Origin: Candidatus Krumholzibacteriota bacterium | GTDB taxonomy: Bacteria; Krumholzibacteriota; Krumholzibacteriia; Krumholzibacteriales; Krumholzibacteriaceae | Assembly: GCA_016932415.1 (NCBI GenBank) | Contig: JAFGCX010000016.1 | Location: forward strand, 36,404-100,403 | DNA length: 64,000 nt | Reading direction: 5' to 3' | Shown: positions 1 to 9,461 of the stretch, piece by piece | Layout: each line of letters begins with the position of its first letter | Numbering within the stretch: position 1 is the stretch's first letter | Made by a program: the position numbers and the translations under genes | Notes under the pieces: generated by a model | Told to the model about the DNA's origin: nothing | Databases searched by the model: none | Seen by the model: only the letters and a program-made list of their open reading frames with translations

Positions 1-920
1 CGATTTACGAGGAGATATTTTCCAGGCCTGAGATCGCCTTTGACCCGAGAGTAGGAGAGAAACTCCTTCTTGAAAGGGAAGTCGAGTGGCACTCCGAACT
101 CCTCAAGGATCTTCGAGGTCCGGAAAGAGACCTCGTCTCTCATTTTCTCGAAAAATATGAGATCGAGAACCTCAAGATTGCGTTGAGGATACGTGAAGGG
201 AAACGGGGGGGCGAAGACATGAAATACCTTGTGCGCCAGACCCTGCCCCATTCTCTTCCATACCAGGCTATTTCCGAAGCTGCGACGATCGAGGATGCCC
301 TTTCCTATATTTCCAGGACCCCCTTTTTCAAAGCTGTCAACTCGGTGATCGATGACTACAGGGAAAGAGGTACTCTTTTCCCCGTGGAAATAAACCTTGA
401 GATCGACTATTACCAGCGGCTTAAGGAAAAGATCGAAAAACTCTCAAAAAAAGACAGGGAGATCTCTCGAAAACTCGTTGGACTGGAAATAGACCAGAAG
501 AACCTCGGATGGCTGATCAGGTTGAAATTCTACTACGATGTGCCTGTAGGTGAATTGCTCGATTACAATATCCCGGGCGGTTTCAGGATGACAAAGGACC
601 GGATGAAACAGGCATTCAAGGCCGAATCGATTCAGGAGGTCCTCGCGGCAGCTCTGGATAAATCGCTGAGCAACCTGTCGGAGATACTCGTCAAGGGACA
701 GAATCTGAGCAAGCTTTATCTTCTAGAGATCATACTCTGGAATATCCTTATATCCCGGGCGAAGAAAACGCTGGGTGGATTTCCCTTTACAATAGGTACT
801 GTTCTGTCTTACCTGATACTGAAACGTACGGAGATCCGCAATATTATCACTATTATGAACGGCAAGATCTACAAAATGGATCGAGGAGAGATAGAAAGTC
901 ATCTGAGAGTCTCATTCTGA
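1..920 (+). CDS. atpC: V-type ATP synthase subunit C (partial, 5' end outside window)
   Basis: Subunit C caps the central stalk and connects the D/F rotor shaft to the membrane c-ring in V/A-type ATPases. The reading frame is open from base 3, so the gene starts upstream of the window; about 306 codons are visible out of the roughly 350 typical of the family. Near the start is the motif YEIENLKIALR, typical of subunit C, followed by repeated helical segments. The gene begins the order C-I-K-F-E-A-B-D, and subunit I follows after 10 bases, so one operon is likely. The TTG at 183 is internal and not the real start. Confidence 0.9.
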   Translation, partial: IYEEIFSRPEIAFDPRVGEKLLLEREVEWHSELLKDLRGPERDLVSHFLEKYEIENLKIALRIREGKRGGEDMKYLVRQTLPHSLPYQAISEAATIEDALSYISRTPFFKAVNSVIDDYRERGTLFPVEINLEIDYYQRLKEKIEKLSKKDREISRKLVGLEIDQKNLGWLIRLKFYYDVPVGELLDYNIPGGFRMTKDRMKQAFKAESIQEVLAAALDKSLSNLSEILVKGQNLSKLYLLEIILWNILISRAKKTLGGFPFTIGTVLSYLILKRTEIRNIITIMNGKIYKMDRGEIESHLRVSF

Positions 921-930
921 GGGTGGTCAT

Positions 931-2949
931 ATGTTCACTCCCGAAAAAATGCACCAGATCAATGTCATGGTATTTGAGACGGAAGTCGATGAGGTAGCGA
1001 AATCGATCGTGCGCCTCGGGATCCTCCATCTGGTTCAGCTTGATGACGCTCAGCCATGGGTGGAACAGCTCGGAACGTTCAACGCCGGCAAGATGAATGA
1101 AAAACTGGGCCGTCTCGATCAGAGAGTCACGTCGTTGATGAAAGACCTTGGGATCCGGGAATTGCCTCTGGAAGAACGCGACAGCAACCTTCTTGAAATA
1201 TCTGTCAATGATCTCGACGAGATGGAACGTGAGATGTCCTCTCTTGAGGCGAGAGTCCAGGAACTGGTGCTGCGCAGGAAAGAGATGGAAGTGCATTATG
1301 AAAGGATGCAGGGGATCTTCAACGAGATTTCTCCACTTGCCGAGGTCGGGCTTCCACACCAGAGCACTCCGTATACTTTTCTTGAGATCAGGTATGGACA
1401 GGTCAAGAGCGAGAACCTCGAATATATCAACGAAAAGATCCAGCACCTCGCGGCAGTAGTGCTTCCGCTGGCGCACAGGGAAGGATACGAGATCATCCTG
1501 CTGATAGGCTTGAAGACGGACAGACTCAAAATCAAAAAGATACTGCGGGAAGCGACCTTCGAGGAGATCGAGATGCCGGATGAGGGCCGCGATGATGGTG
1601 AAGGGGCGATTGTAATAGAGGGGCTTGAAGAAAAAATAGCCGGAATAAAGGAACAGATCAATCGACTTGACGCGGAGTTGCTCGAGATCAGGGGAAAACA
1701 CTCAGGGGCCGTAACGGACTATCACAGATCTATACGGGTCGCAGAACTTCTTGTCACGGTAAAGAATTATCTCAAGAAAACCAAGAAGACATATATCTTC
1801 TCGGGCTGGGTCCCGAGCGATCGAAAGCGCGACGTCGAACGTGAGATAATGAGATCGGCTCGGGGCAGGGCTATTATCGAGATCATCCCTCCCGAACAGA
1901 TCACGGGAACCGAAAGTGGCAAGGTCAATGTCCCGGTGATGCTGAAGCACCCGGGTTTTTTCCGTCCTTTTGAGATGCTGGTTTCCAGTTACGGCCTGCC
2001 CGAGTACACTTTCATTGATCCGACATTCTTTGTGGCGATAAGCTTTCTTCTGATGTTCGGGATGATGTTCGGTGACGTGGGACACGGCGCGGTCCTCGCC
2101 TGGGTAGGATGGATGCTGGGATTCAGGAAAAGCAGGCGCAATAGTACGGAAGGACCCGTACTCGTAGGGAAAATGGCTTTTTACTGTGGTCTTTCGTCCA
2201 TAGTGTTCGGGGTTCTCTACGGATCGATCTTCGGCCTTGAAGACCTGTTTCACGGGCTGTGGATGAAACCGATGCATAACGTGCTTTATTTCTTCAAAGT
2301 GGCGATCTATTTCGGAATAGCCCTGATATCGACAGGAATTCTTCTCAACGTGATCAACGCGATTCGCACAAAGGATTTCAAGGCGACATTCTTCGATCAG
2401 GCGGGGCTGGTCAGCGCCGTCATATACTGGTGCGGGATCGGCGCCGTCTCGATATTTCTCTCAAACAAGCCGATTCCCGTGAAACTGATATTGTTCGGTA
2501 TCGGGCTCCCAATCCTCCTGATCTTTCTCAGGGAACCTCTCCTGGCGCTGATAGGAAGGCGCAGGATCAGATTCGAAAAAGGTCTTATGACCTATATCAT
2601 GGAGACTGTAATCGAGATCATGGAGATAATAACCGGATATCTCGGTAATACTGTCTCGTTCATACGTGTAGCAGCGTTCGCCCTTGCCCATGTCGGATTG
2701 TTCATTGCTGTCTTCAGCCTGGTCGATATGGTGAAGGGTGGAGTATCGGGCGCGATATATTCGACCCTTATACTCGTTCTTGGCAACGCTGTCATTATAG
2801 CCCTGGAGGGCATGGTGGTAACGATTCAGGCCATCCGTCTGGAGTACTACGAATTCTTCGGCAAGTTCTTCATGGGTGGAGGAGTAGCTTATAAACCGAT
2901 AGGCCTGGGAGGCAGTCCCGGCCGGAAAGAACGAAAGGAGACAGGGTAA
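931..2949 (+). CDS. atpI: V-type ATP synthase subunit I (membrane stator)
   Basis: The 672-residue protein has the two-part layout of subunit I/a. A cytosolic, largely coiled-coil N-terminal half (about 1-340) would bind the peripheral stalk. A multi-span membrane half (about 350-650) would form the ion half-channels next to the c-ring. The motif MFGMMFGDVGHG around residue 375 and the segment FIRVAAFALAHVGL near residue 580 (with the conserved arginine) are characteristic. A GAGGG-like ribosome site precedes the ATG, and the stop is directly abutted by the start of subunit K. Confidence 0.93.
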   Translation: MFTPEKMHQINVMVFETEVDEVAKSIVRLGILHLVQLDDAQPWVEQLGTFNAGKMNEKLGRLDQRVTSLMKDLGIRELPLEERDSNLLEISVNDLDEMEREMSSLEARVQELVLRRKEMEVHYERMQGIFNEISPLAEVGLPHQSTPYTFLEIRYGQVKSENLEYINEKIQHLAAVVLPLAHREGYEIILLIGLKTDRLKIKKILREATFEEIEMPDEGRDDGEGAIVIEGLEEKIAGIKEQINRLDAELLEIRGKHSGAVTDYHRSIRVAELLVTVKNYLKKTKKTYIFSGWVPSDRKRDVEREIMRSARGRAIIEIIPPEQITGTESGKVNVPVMLKHPGFFRPFEMLVSSYGLPEYTFIDPTFFVAISFLLMFGMMFGDVGHGAVLAWVGWMLGFRKSRRNSTEGPVLVGKMAFYCGLSSIVFGVLYGSIFGLEDLFHGLWMKPMHNVLYFFKVAIYFGIALISTGILLNVINAIRTKDFKATFFDQAGLVSAVIYWCGIGAVSIFLSNKPIPVKLILFGIGLPILLIFLREPLLALIGRRRIRFEKGLMTYIMETVIEIMEIITGYLGNTVSFIRVAAFALAHVGLFIAVFSLVDMVKGGVSGAIYSTLILVLGNAVIIALEGMVVTIQAIRLEYYEFFGKFFMGGGVAYKPIGLGGSPGRKERKETG

Positions 2950-3354
2950 ATGTCACAGCAAGAGGAACGCAGGAAGAAGATGAGGAAATGGATTACTCTC
3001 TCTACTGCGGCGGTTTTTTCGACAGTGATCATAGTACTGCTGATCACTCTTATCAGCACCGCAGCGAATGTATACAGCCAGGGTCATGATCCCGCGGCGA
3101 CCGCGGCAGTACAGAAAGATTTTACTCCCGAAAGAGCGAAGATCATGATGTGGGGATTCGCCGCCGCGGCGTTTTCCACGGCAATAGGGAGCGTAGGCGC
3201 TGGTGTAGCGGTAGCTTATGTGGGATCGGCAGCCCTCGGCGCGATCGGTGAAAAACCGGAGCTTGCCGCGAGAGCGTTGATCTATGTCGGCCTGGCTGAA
3301 GGAATCGCTATTTACGGGCTGATCATTTCGATCATGATACTTACCAAGATCTGA
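2950..3354 (+). CDS. atpK: V-type ATP synthase subunit K (c-ring proteolipid)
   Basis: This 134-residue protein is the rotor ring subunit that carries the translocated ion. The C-terminal half is a single two-helix hairpin (about 66-95 and 106-132) joined by the loop GEKPE. The ion-binding glutamate is E117 in GLAEGIA. Unlike the four-helix K subunit of enterococcal Na+-ATPases, this is the short type. It carries an additional basic N-terminus and hydrophobic segment (about 15-42) that could be a signal peptide or an extra helix. I could not decide H+ against Na+ specificity from the visible residues. Confidence 0.92.
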   Translation: MSQQEERRKKMRKWITLSTAAVFSTVIIVLLITLISTAANVYSQGHDPAATAAVQKDFTPERAKIMMWGFAAAAFSTAIGSVGAGVAVAYVGSAALGAIGEKPELAARALIYVGLAEGIAIYGLIISIMILTKI

Positions 3355-3396
3355 ACTGGGGGACCAGGAGCGGTTACCGGGGAGAGATAGAGACTG

Positions 3397-3702
3397 ATGA
3401 ATTTCTACGTTATCGCAGACGAGAACACCATGACCGGATTCAGGCTCGTAGGGCTTGAAGGGGAAGTGGTCGAGACTGCTGAAGAGGCAAGGGAAGCCCT
3501 GGCCAAAGCATTTTCGTCCGAGGATATAGGGATTATCATAATCACCGAGAGGATCGCGGCCTCGATCCGCGATGAAATGGAAGAATTCATATTTGGTCAC
3601 TCTTTCCCTCTTATCATCGAGATCCCTGACCGGAAAGGGGCGCTTGAGGGAAGGATATCGATCCGGGAGATGGTCAACGCGGCAGTAGGAGTAAAGGTCT
3701 GA
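3397..3702 (+). CDS. atpF: V-type ATP synthase subunit F
   Basis: The 101-residue product matches the small rotor subunit F, which forms the central shaft with subunit D. The N-terminus MNFYVIADENTMTGFRLVG and the central segment GIIIITERIA are typical of the family's alternating beta-alpha fold, and the length is normal. A GGGGAGA ribosome site lies about 10 bases before the ATG. It sits between K and E as in many A/V-type operons. Confidence 0.9.
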   Translation: MNFYVIADENTMTGFRLVGLEGEVVETAEEAREALAKAFSSEDIGIIIITERIAASIRDEMEEFIFGHSFPLIIEIPDRKGALEGRISIREMVNAAVGVKV

Positions 3703-3769
3703 GCTATGATTCGCGGGGAAGTTAAAGCCGGAGTGAAGGGTGATATAAAAGAAAAAGGGAGTGGAGTCA

Positions 3770-4429
3770 TTGGTTGATAACGAATCAGTCGAAAGGATAG
3801 TCAGCCAGATATTCGAGGACGGTGAGAAAGAGATCGCTTCGATCATCGATAAGGCTCAGCGAACCGCATCCGAGATCACCGCCAAAGCCGAGAAAGCCGG
3901 CGAGGAGATCGCCGCCAGGATCCTCAAGGAATCCAAGGAGAAAGGCGACACGATCCACAGAAGGCTTCTCTCGAGCGTCAATATCGAGGTAAAAAGAACA
4001 AAGCTTAAAGCCAGAGAGGAGATAGTCGCTGCCGTAAACAAAAAGGTGCGAGATGGTCTTGAGGGTGTCAGATCCGGCAGCGATTACCCGGGGCTTCTGG
4101 CCGTTATGATAATCGAGGCGATCACAGCCCTTGATGGGGGGAGATTCCAGGTCTACGTCGACCGCGCTGATATAGACCTGCTGAGGAAAGAAGTCTTTGA
4201 TATCGTGAAGGAAAAGATCCGAAAGGAAGGCAGAGAGATCGAACTGCTTGAAGATATGGTCCTGGATAAAAGATCGATAGGAGGGGCGAGGGTAGGAGTG
4301 CCGGGAGGAAGGGTGATATACGACAACACTTTTGAAGCGCGCATGTACAGGATGCGTGATGAGATACGAAACATAATATTCGAAGAAGTCTTCGAACCGG
4401 AAGGAAGCGAGGGTTCGAACAGTGCTTGA
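3770..4429 (+). CDS. atpE: V-type ATP synthase subunit E (peripheral stalk)
   Basis: Subunit E forms the peripheral stalk that holds the A3B3 head still. The protein has a long charged helical N-terminal half (about 1-110, rich in K/E/A) and a globular C-terminal half ending in FEARMYRMRDEIRNIIFEE, as in the family. I prefer the TTG at 3770 over the in-frame GTG at 3761, because the AAGGGAG site ends right at the GTG but is well spaced for the TTG. The stop overlaps the GTG start of subunit A by 8 bases, suggesting translational coupling. Confidence 0.88.
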   Translation: MVDNESVERIVSQIFEDGEKEIASIIDKAQRTASEITAKAEKAGEEIAARILKESKEKGDTIHRRLLSSVNIEVKRTKLKAREEIVAAVNKKVRDGLEGVRSGSDYPGLLAVMIIEAITALDGGRFQVYVDRADIDLLRKEVFDIVKEKIRKEGREIELLEDMVLDKRSIGGARVGVPGGRVIYDNTFEARMYRMRDEIRNIIFEEVFEPEGSEGSNSA

Positions 4430-6191
4430 GATCATTGGAAAAGTCGATAAGGTAATTGGACCGGTGGTCCACGCGAGAGAGATCGATAAGGCGAGGATGC
4501 TCGATCTCGTCGAAGTGGGGGACGACCACCTGGTAGGCGAAATAGTCAAACTTGACAGGGACAGGGCCGTCATCCAGGTCTACGAGGATACGACGGGGCT
4601 CGCCCCGGGGACCAATATTTACAGCGCCGGTGTTCCCCTTTCAGTCGATCTTGGACCTGGCCTTATAGGGACGATATATGACGGGATACAGAGGCCGCTC
4701 GAGGTGATCCGTGATTCTTCTGACCAGTATATCCAGAAGGGGATCCACGTATCATCTCTCGACAGGGAGAAGAAGTGGCTGTTCAGTCCCGCCATAACAC
4801 CCGGGATCGATGTCTCCGGAGGAGAAGTCGTCGGGAAAGTCCAGGAAACGGTACTTATCGAGCACAGGGTGCTTGTTCCGCCGGGGCTTTCAGGAAAAGT
4901 GACGTGGGTGACGGAGGAAGGTGAATATACAATAGACGAGACTGTCGCGCGTATCGAAGATAAAGAAGGAAAATCTCTGGAGATCAAGCTGAGCCAGCGC
5001 TGGCCTGTCAGGAGAGGGCGCCCCGTCAGGGGAAGAATGCCCCTTACCATACCGCTTATAACCGGCCAGCGTGTGATAGACACTCTCTTCCCCGTTGCCA
5101 AGGGTGGAACTGTCGTAGTGCCTGGCGGATTCGGAACGGGCAAGACAATGATCCAGCATGCTCTTTCAAAGTGGAGCGATGCCGACCTCATAGTCTATAT
5201 AGGGTGTGGCGAGCGCGGCAATGAGATGACCGATGTCCTTATCGAATTCCCCAAGCTGATCGATCCTAGGACGAAGAGGCCGATCATGGAGAGGACGATA
5301 CTGATCGCCAATACATCGAATATGCCGGTCGCCGCGCGGGAAGCTTCGATATACACAGGTATTACGATGGCTGAATATTACAGGGACCAGGGATATCACG
5401 TGGCGATCATGGCCGATTCGACTTCCCGGTGGGCCGAGGCGCTTAGAGAGCTGTCGGGGCGAATGGAGGAGATGCCCGCTGACGAAGGGTATCCCGCCTA
5501 TCTCCCGACAAGGCTCGCTGAATTCTACGAAAGAGCGGGGATGGTCGAGACTCTTGGCGGAGCGCATGGATCGATCAGTATCATCGGTTCGGTCTCACCT
5601 CCGGGAGGAGATTTTTCAGAACCGGTGACCCAGCACTCGAAACGTTTCGTACGTTGTACATGGGCACTCGATCGGCAACTGGCCAACGCAAGGCATTATC
5701 CGGCTATCTCGTGGCTGGAAAGTTACAGCGAGTATGTGGAAGAGATAAGCGGCTGGTGGGATGAGAACTCGGGGGGGGAGTGGGCCGAACTGCGCCGCAA
5801 GATAATGGATCTGCTTCAGCAGGAAGGGAAACTGCAGCAGGTGGTGAAACTTGTCGGGCCCGATGTCCTGCCGGATACGCAGAGGATAGTCCTTGAGACC
5901 TGTACGATGTTCAAGAACGCTTTCCTGCAACAGAACAGTTTTGACAAGATAGATATGTTCTGCGTTCCGGAGAAGCAGGTAAAGATGCTCCAGGTGATCC
6001 TGGAATTCTACGACCTTGGAGTCGATAATATCAAAAAGGGAGCGACGATCCATCAACTCAAGAAAATGGAAGTCACCTCTGATATCATGAGAATGAAGTT
6101 TTCTGTCTCTAACGACGAGATCGAAAAAATCGACCGGATAAGGGACAAGCTGAACCGTTCGATGCAGCGTATAGGAGAGATGTTTGAATAG
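4422..6191 (+). CDS. atpA: V-type ATP synthase subunit A (catalytic)
   Basis: This is the ATP-hydrolysing or ATP-forming subunit of the A3B3 head. The 589-residue length is normal. The P-loop GGFGTGKT lies at residues 235-242; family members more often have GPFGSGKT, so the second residue is slightly unusual. Further catalytic-region motifs include YIGCGERGNEM and ADSTSRWAEALRE. The start is a GTG that overlaps the end of subunit E. A run of eight Gs at about 5771 is read through in frame, which bears on the homopolymer question raised for the kinase genes. Confidence 0.95.
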   Translation: MLEIIGKVDKVIGPVVHAREIDKARMLDLVEVGDDHLVGEIVKLDRDRAVIQVYEDTTGLAPGTNIYSAGVPLSVDLGPGLIGTIYDGIQRPLEVIRDSSDQYIQKGIHVSSLDREKKWLFSPAITPGIDVSGGEVVGKVQETVLIEHRVLVPPGLSGKVTWVTEEGEYTIDETVARIEDKEGKSLEIKLSQRWPVRRGRPVRGRMPLTIPLITGQRVIDTLFPVAKGGTVVVPGGFGTGKTMIQHALSKWSDADLIVYIGCGERGNEMTDVLIEFPKLIDPRTKRPIMERTILIANTSNMPVAAREASIYTGITMAEYYRDQGYHVAIMADSTSRWAEALRELSGRMEEMPADEGYPAYLPTRLAEFYERAGMVETLGGAHGSISIIGSVSPPGGDFSEPVTQHSKRFVRCTWALDRQLANARHYPAISWLESYSEYVEEISGWWDENSGGEWAELRRKIMDLLQQEGKLQQVVKLVGPDVLPDTQRIVLETCTMFKNAFLQQNSFDKIDMFCVPEKQVKMLQVILEFYDLGVDNIKKGATIHQLKKMEVTSDIMRMKFSVSNDEIEKIDRIRDKLNRSMQRIGEMFE

Positions 6192-6249
6192 GGAACCATA
6201 GATTGACGCGTATAACTGAAATGTCTAAATGAAAAACGGTGAGGGTATG

Positions 6250-7638
6250 ATGGAGAAGAATCTGACGCAGGGAAGGGAATATGTCGGGATCAGCCAGGTC
6301 TCGGGGCCGCTCGTAGCTGTCAAAGGGATCCATAACGTAGGATATAACGAACTTGCCGAGATCGTTGATCCGACCGGAAAAGTAAGGCTCGGAATGATCC
6401 TGGAAAGCAGCGAAGGCGCCGCGGTCATCCAGGTCTTCGAGGGGACTTCAGGCCTTTCGATCCCCGATACTAAAGTTAGGTTCAGGGGTGAGCCGCTGAG
6501 TTTCGGAGTAAGCAGTGAGATCCTCGGGAGGGTCTTTAACGGACTTGGCGAACCGGTCGACGGAGGACCGGCTCCCAGGGCTGAGATGAGGATGGATGTC
6601 AACGGACTCCCGATAAATCCGACCGCGCGTGAATATCCCAGGAAATTCATTCAGACCGGTATATCGGCTATCGACGGGATGAACACGCTGGTCCGAGGAC
6701 AGAAGCTTCCTATATTTTCCGGGACCGGACTTCCCCACAACAGGATCGTCGCCCAGATCACCCGCCAGGCGAAGATCATCGGCGAGGACACTTCATTCGC
6801 GGTAGTATTCGCCGCGATGGGTATCAAGCATGACGTCGCCCAGTATTTTATCAGGAACTTCGAGGAATCGGGAGTTCTCGAGAAGGTCGTTCTTTTCCTC
6901 AACCTGGCCGACGACCCTTCGGTCGAAAGGCTTGTTACTCCGAGGACCGCCCTTACCGCGGCGGAATATCTCGCGTTCACGATGAATATGCATGTTCTCG
7001 TGATACTTACCGATATGACGAATTACTGTGAATCATTGAGAGAGATATCGACGATCCGCGAGGAAATACCAAGCAGAAAAGGATATCCCGGTTATCTATA
7101 CAGCGATCTGTCGATAATATACGAACGGGCGGGGATGATCTCTGGAATAGAGGGTTCGATCACGCAGATGCCGATCCTTACGATGCCGAACGATGATATA
7201 TCTCACCCGGTGCCGGATCTTTCCGGATATATCACCGAAGGACAGATAGTCCTGGAAAGGGAACTGGATCACAGGAATATATATCCGCCTATCGCCGGGC
7301 TGCCGTCTCTGTCCCGACTGATGAAGGATGGTATCGGCGAGGGGATGACCCGCGAGGATCACGCGCACGTGGCAAGCCAGCTTTTTGCCGCCTATTCGCA
7401 TGTCAAGGATGTAAGGGCTCTTGCCGCGGTAATAGGCGCTGAAGAACTTACCCCACTTGACAAGGTGTACATGGATTTCGGCGACAGGTTCGAGAGGGAG
7501 TTCCTCAGCCAGGGAGAATATGAGGACAGGACCATAGAGGAGACCCTCGATACAGGGTGGAAAGTGATATCGTCGCTGCCCAAGGAAGAGCTATACAGGA
7601 TATCCGAAGAAGAGCTGAATAAATATTACGGCAAATAA
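6250..7638 (+). CDS. atpB: V-type ATP synthase subunit B (non-catalytic head subunit)
   Basis: Subunit B alternates with A in the head and forms part of the nucleotide site without a working P-loop. The position equivalent to the P-loop reads [11 protein letters not shown] and lacks the P-loop lysine, as expected for B. Other family signatures are [12 protein letters not shown] and [11 protein letters not shown]. Three in-frame ATGs exist (6229, 6247, 6250). The GGTGAGGG site at 6238-6245 best serves the one at 6250, giving a protein of about 462 residues. Confidence 0.94.
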   Translation: MEKNLTQGREYVGISQVSGPLVAVKGIHNVGYNELAEIVDPTGKVRLGMILESSEGAAVIQVFEGTSGLSIPDTKVRFRGEPLSFGVSSEILGRVFNGLGEPVDGGPAPRAEMRMDVNGLPINPTAREYPRKFIQTGISAIDGMNTLVRGQKLPIFSGTGLPHNRIVAQITRQAKIIGEDTSFAVVFAAMGIKHDVAQYFIRNFEESGVLEKVVLFLNLADDPSVERLVTPRTALTAAEYLAFTMNMHVLVILTDMTNYCESLREISTIREEIPSRKGYPGYLYSDLSIIYERAGMISGIEGSITQMPILTMPNDDISHPVPDLSGYITEGQIVLERELDHRNIYPPIAGLPSLSRLMKDGIGEGMTREDHAHVASQLFAAYSHVKDVRALAAVIGAEELTPLDKVYMDFGDRFEREFLSQGEYEDRTIEETLDTGWKVISSLPKEELYRISEEELNKYYGK

Positions 7639-7701
7639 CCGGTTGATCGGCCACCGTGGCGGAATCAGCGCTTGCGATAGTGTTTGGATGACGGTGATAA
7701 A

Positions 7702-8340
7702 ATGGCGCAGTATGAGATAGCCCCGACAAAAACGAATATGATGAAGATCCGCAGGGATCTTGGATTCGCGCTTGAAGGCTGGGAACTACTCGATCAGAAG
7801 AGAAAGATCCTTGTCGTTGAGCTGATGGGGCTTATCGACCGGGCGGTAGAAGCGCAGAAAGAAGTCGAATCGCGCATTGAAGAGGCATTCGAGGCTCTGG
7901 ACCAGGCGATCCTCCGTATGGGGCGCAGAGAGGTCAACCTGATCGCGCTCGGCATGAACATTGAATCCGAGATCTCGATAGCGCAGAGAAGGGTCATGGG
8001 TGTCTCGCTGCCCAGGGTCAAGGTGAGATTCGATGATAAATCACCTTATTTCGCCGCCGCTGAAAGCAGTATATGGATAGATGAAGCGATCCTGAAATTC
8101 AGGGAGATCCTCAAACTGCTCGGCACCCTCGCCGAAGCGAGGATATCCCTGATGCGCCTGTCGCGCGAAGTCTCCAAGACGATCAGGCGAGTGAACGCTC
8201 TGGAAAAGATCTTTATTCCGGATCATCAGGAGACGTTGAAATATATTGAAATGGCACTCGAAGAATCTGAAAGAGAGGCCTTCTTTGTCCTTAAACTGGT
8301 GAAGGACAGGCTCTCCCGGAGAAAAGGTGAAGCCCTATGA
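7702..8340 (+). CDS. atpD: V-type ATP synthase subunit D (rotor shaft)
   Basis: Subunit D is the long coiled-coil shaft turning inside the A3B3 head. The N-terminal helix contains PTKTNMMKIRRDL and the C-terminal helix RRVNALEKIFIPD, both strong family marks; length is about 212 residues. The ATG at 7702, preceded by GGTGA, is preferred to the upstream TTG at 7684. The last codons overlap the ATG of the next gene, a universal stress protein, so the operon continues. Confidence 0.93.
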   Translation: MAQYEIAPTKTNMMKIRRDLGFALEGWELLDQKRKILVVELMGLIDRAVEAQKEVESRIEEAFEALDQAILRMGRREVNLIALGMNIESEISIAQRRVMGVSLPRVKVRFDDKSPYFAAAESSIWIDEAILKFREILKLLGTLAEARISLMRLSREVSKTIRRVNALEKIFIPDHQETLKYIEMALEESEREAFFVLKLVKDRLSRRKGEAL

Positions 8341-8822
8341 ACGGACCGTTAAACAGGATGCTTTTGTATATTGACGGGAGCGAATCGTCAATAACTGCTG
8401 CGCAGATGGCTATCGCGATGGCTAAATCGTATGAGGCGTATCTGAAAGTGATATATGTGGTCAATGAAAATCTTCTGAACGAACTGCTCAAAGCGAAGAT
8501 ATTTGTCCAGGTCGAAAAGATGGATTATGAGCGGGATCTCGAAGAAGACGGCAAACGGTATCTTAATTACATCGTAAAACTTGCCGACAGGAAAGGATTG
8601 AAGATCGAAACAGTACTGCGCAAGGGGCTGGTACATGAGGAAGTGGCCAGGGAAGTGGAAGAATATGGAGCGGATCTCCTGGTTCAGGGCGAACTTGGCG
8701 AAGTCCTCAGTCTCAGGGATTCATTTTATGAAGAAGGTGAGCGGATACTGAGAAAATCCAAGTGCTGCGTAATGATAGTCAGGGGAAGCGATAAGATAGA
8801 CAGGATCTACGAGCAGATATAG
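8337..8822 (+). CDS. universal stress protein (UspA family)
   Basis: This is a single UspA domain of 161 residues. It has the N-terminal strand MLLYIDGSESSITAAQMA and, near the C-terminus, the segment SKCCVMIVRGSDK. The ATP-binding variant of the family carries GxxGx9GS near the C-terminus; here the corresponding region reads QGELGEVLSLRDSF and does not fit well, so nucleotide binding is doubtful. It overlaps atpD by four bases (ATGA), so it is probably co-translated with the ATPase. A role in adjusting the ATPase to stress is an inference from position only. Confidence 0.8.
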   Translation: MNGPLNRMLLYIDGSESSITAAQMAIAMAKSYEAYLKVIYVVNENLLNELLKAKIFVQVEKMDYERDLEEDGKRYLNYIVKLADRKGLKIETVLRKGLVHEEVAREVEEYGADLLVQGELGEVLSLRDSFYEEGERILRKSKCCVMIVRGSDKIDRIYEQI

Positions 8823-8940
8823 CGGGTCTGTGACGAGGCGTAAAGGGGTGAGGCAACGAGACCTTGCGCCGGGTCACCTTGTTGGTTATTATTCGTCGAT
8901 ATTCCAAGTATCGGGAAAGTCCCCGTGGGAGGCGTAAGAA

Positions 8941-9405
8941 ATGAGATTTGCAGATTATATCAAACCTGAATGTATCAATACCGATCTCGATGGAGAAGAC
9001 AAGAGTGAGATCATCGAGGAACTTGTCGGGATAATGGGGGAATCGTACACTGATGCCGATACTGACAGGATATACGAGGCGGTAATGGCGAGAGAGAGGG
9101 ATGGAAGCACTGGGCTGGAACTGGGTGTAGCCATACCACACGCGAAGTGTGACGCCGTTGGAGAACTCAGTATCGTAATAGGCGTTTCGAAGAAAGGCGT
9201 CGATTTTCAGTCTCTCGATGGCAATCCCGCCCATCTTTTTTTCATGCTGATAGCACCGACCTCCGAATCGGGTCCTCACGTGCAGGCGATTGCCAAGATC
9301 GTAAAGATGATAAAGATCGACAGTTTCAGGAAGCGCCTTCTCAAAGCGACAAAAAGCGAAGAAGTCATCGATGCCATTCGCAAGGTCGAGGATGGGGATG
9401 ATTAG
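8941..9405 (+). CDS. PTS EIIA domain protein, PtsN/fructose-mannitol type
   Basis: The 154-residue protein is a complete PTS EIIA type-2 domain. The phosphorylatable histidine is H67 in LGVAIPHAK, and the C-terminal half has the family pattern HLFFMLIAPTSESGPHVQ. A GGGAGG site precedes the ATG. No sugar-specific EIIB/EIIC gene is nearby, which favours a regulatory PtsN-like role over sugar import. The 118 bases before it contain no clear promoter that I could identify. Confidence 0.85.
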   Translation: MRFADYIKPECINTDLDGEDKSEIIEELVGIMGESYTDADTDRIYEAVMARERDGSTGLELGVAIPHAKCDAVGELSIVIGVSKKGVDFQSLDGNPAHLFFMLIAPTSESGPHVQAIAKIVKMIKIDSFRKRLLKATKSEEVIDAIRKVEDGDD

Positions 9406-9461
9406 GCGAACCCCTGCCGATCCGCTTTCTTTGAAGAATCCATCTTTTCAGGACTCTGCTT

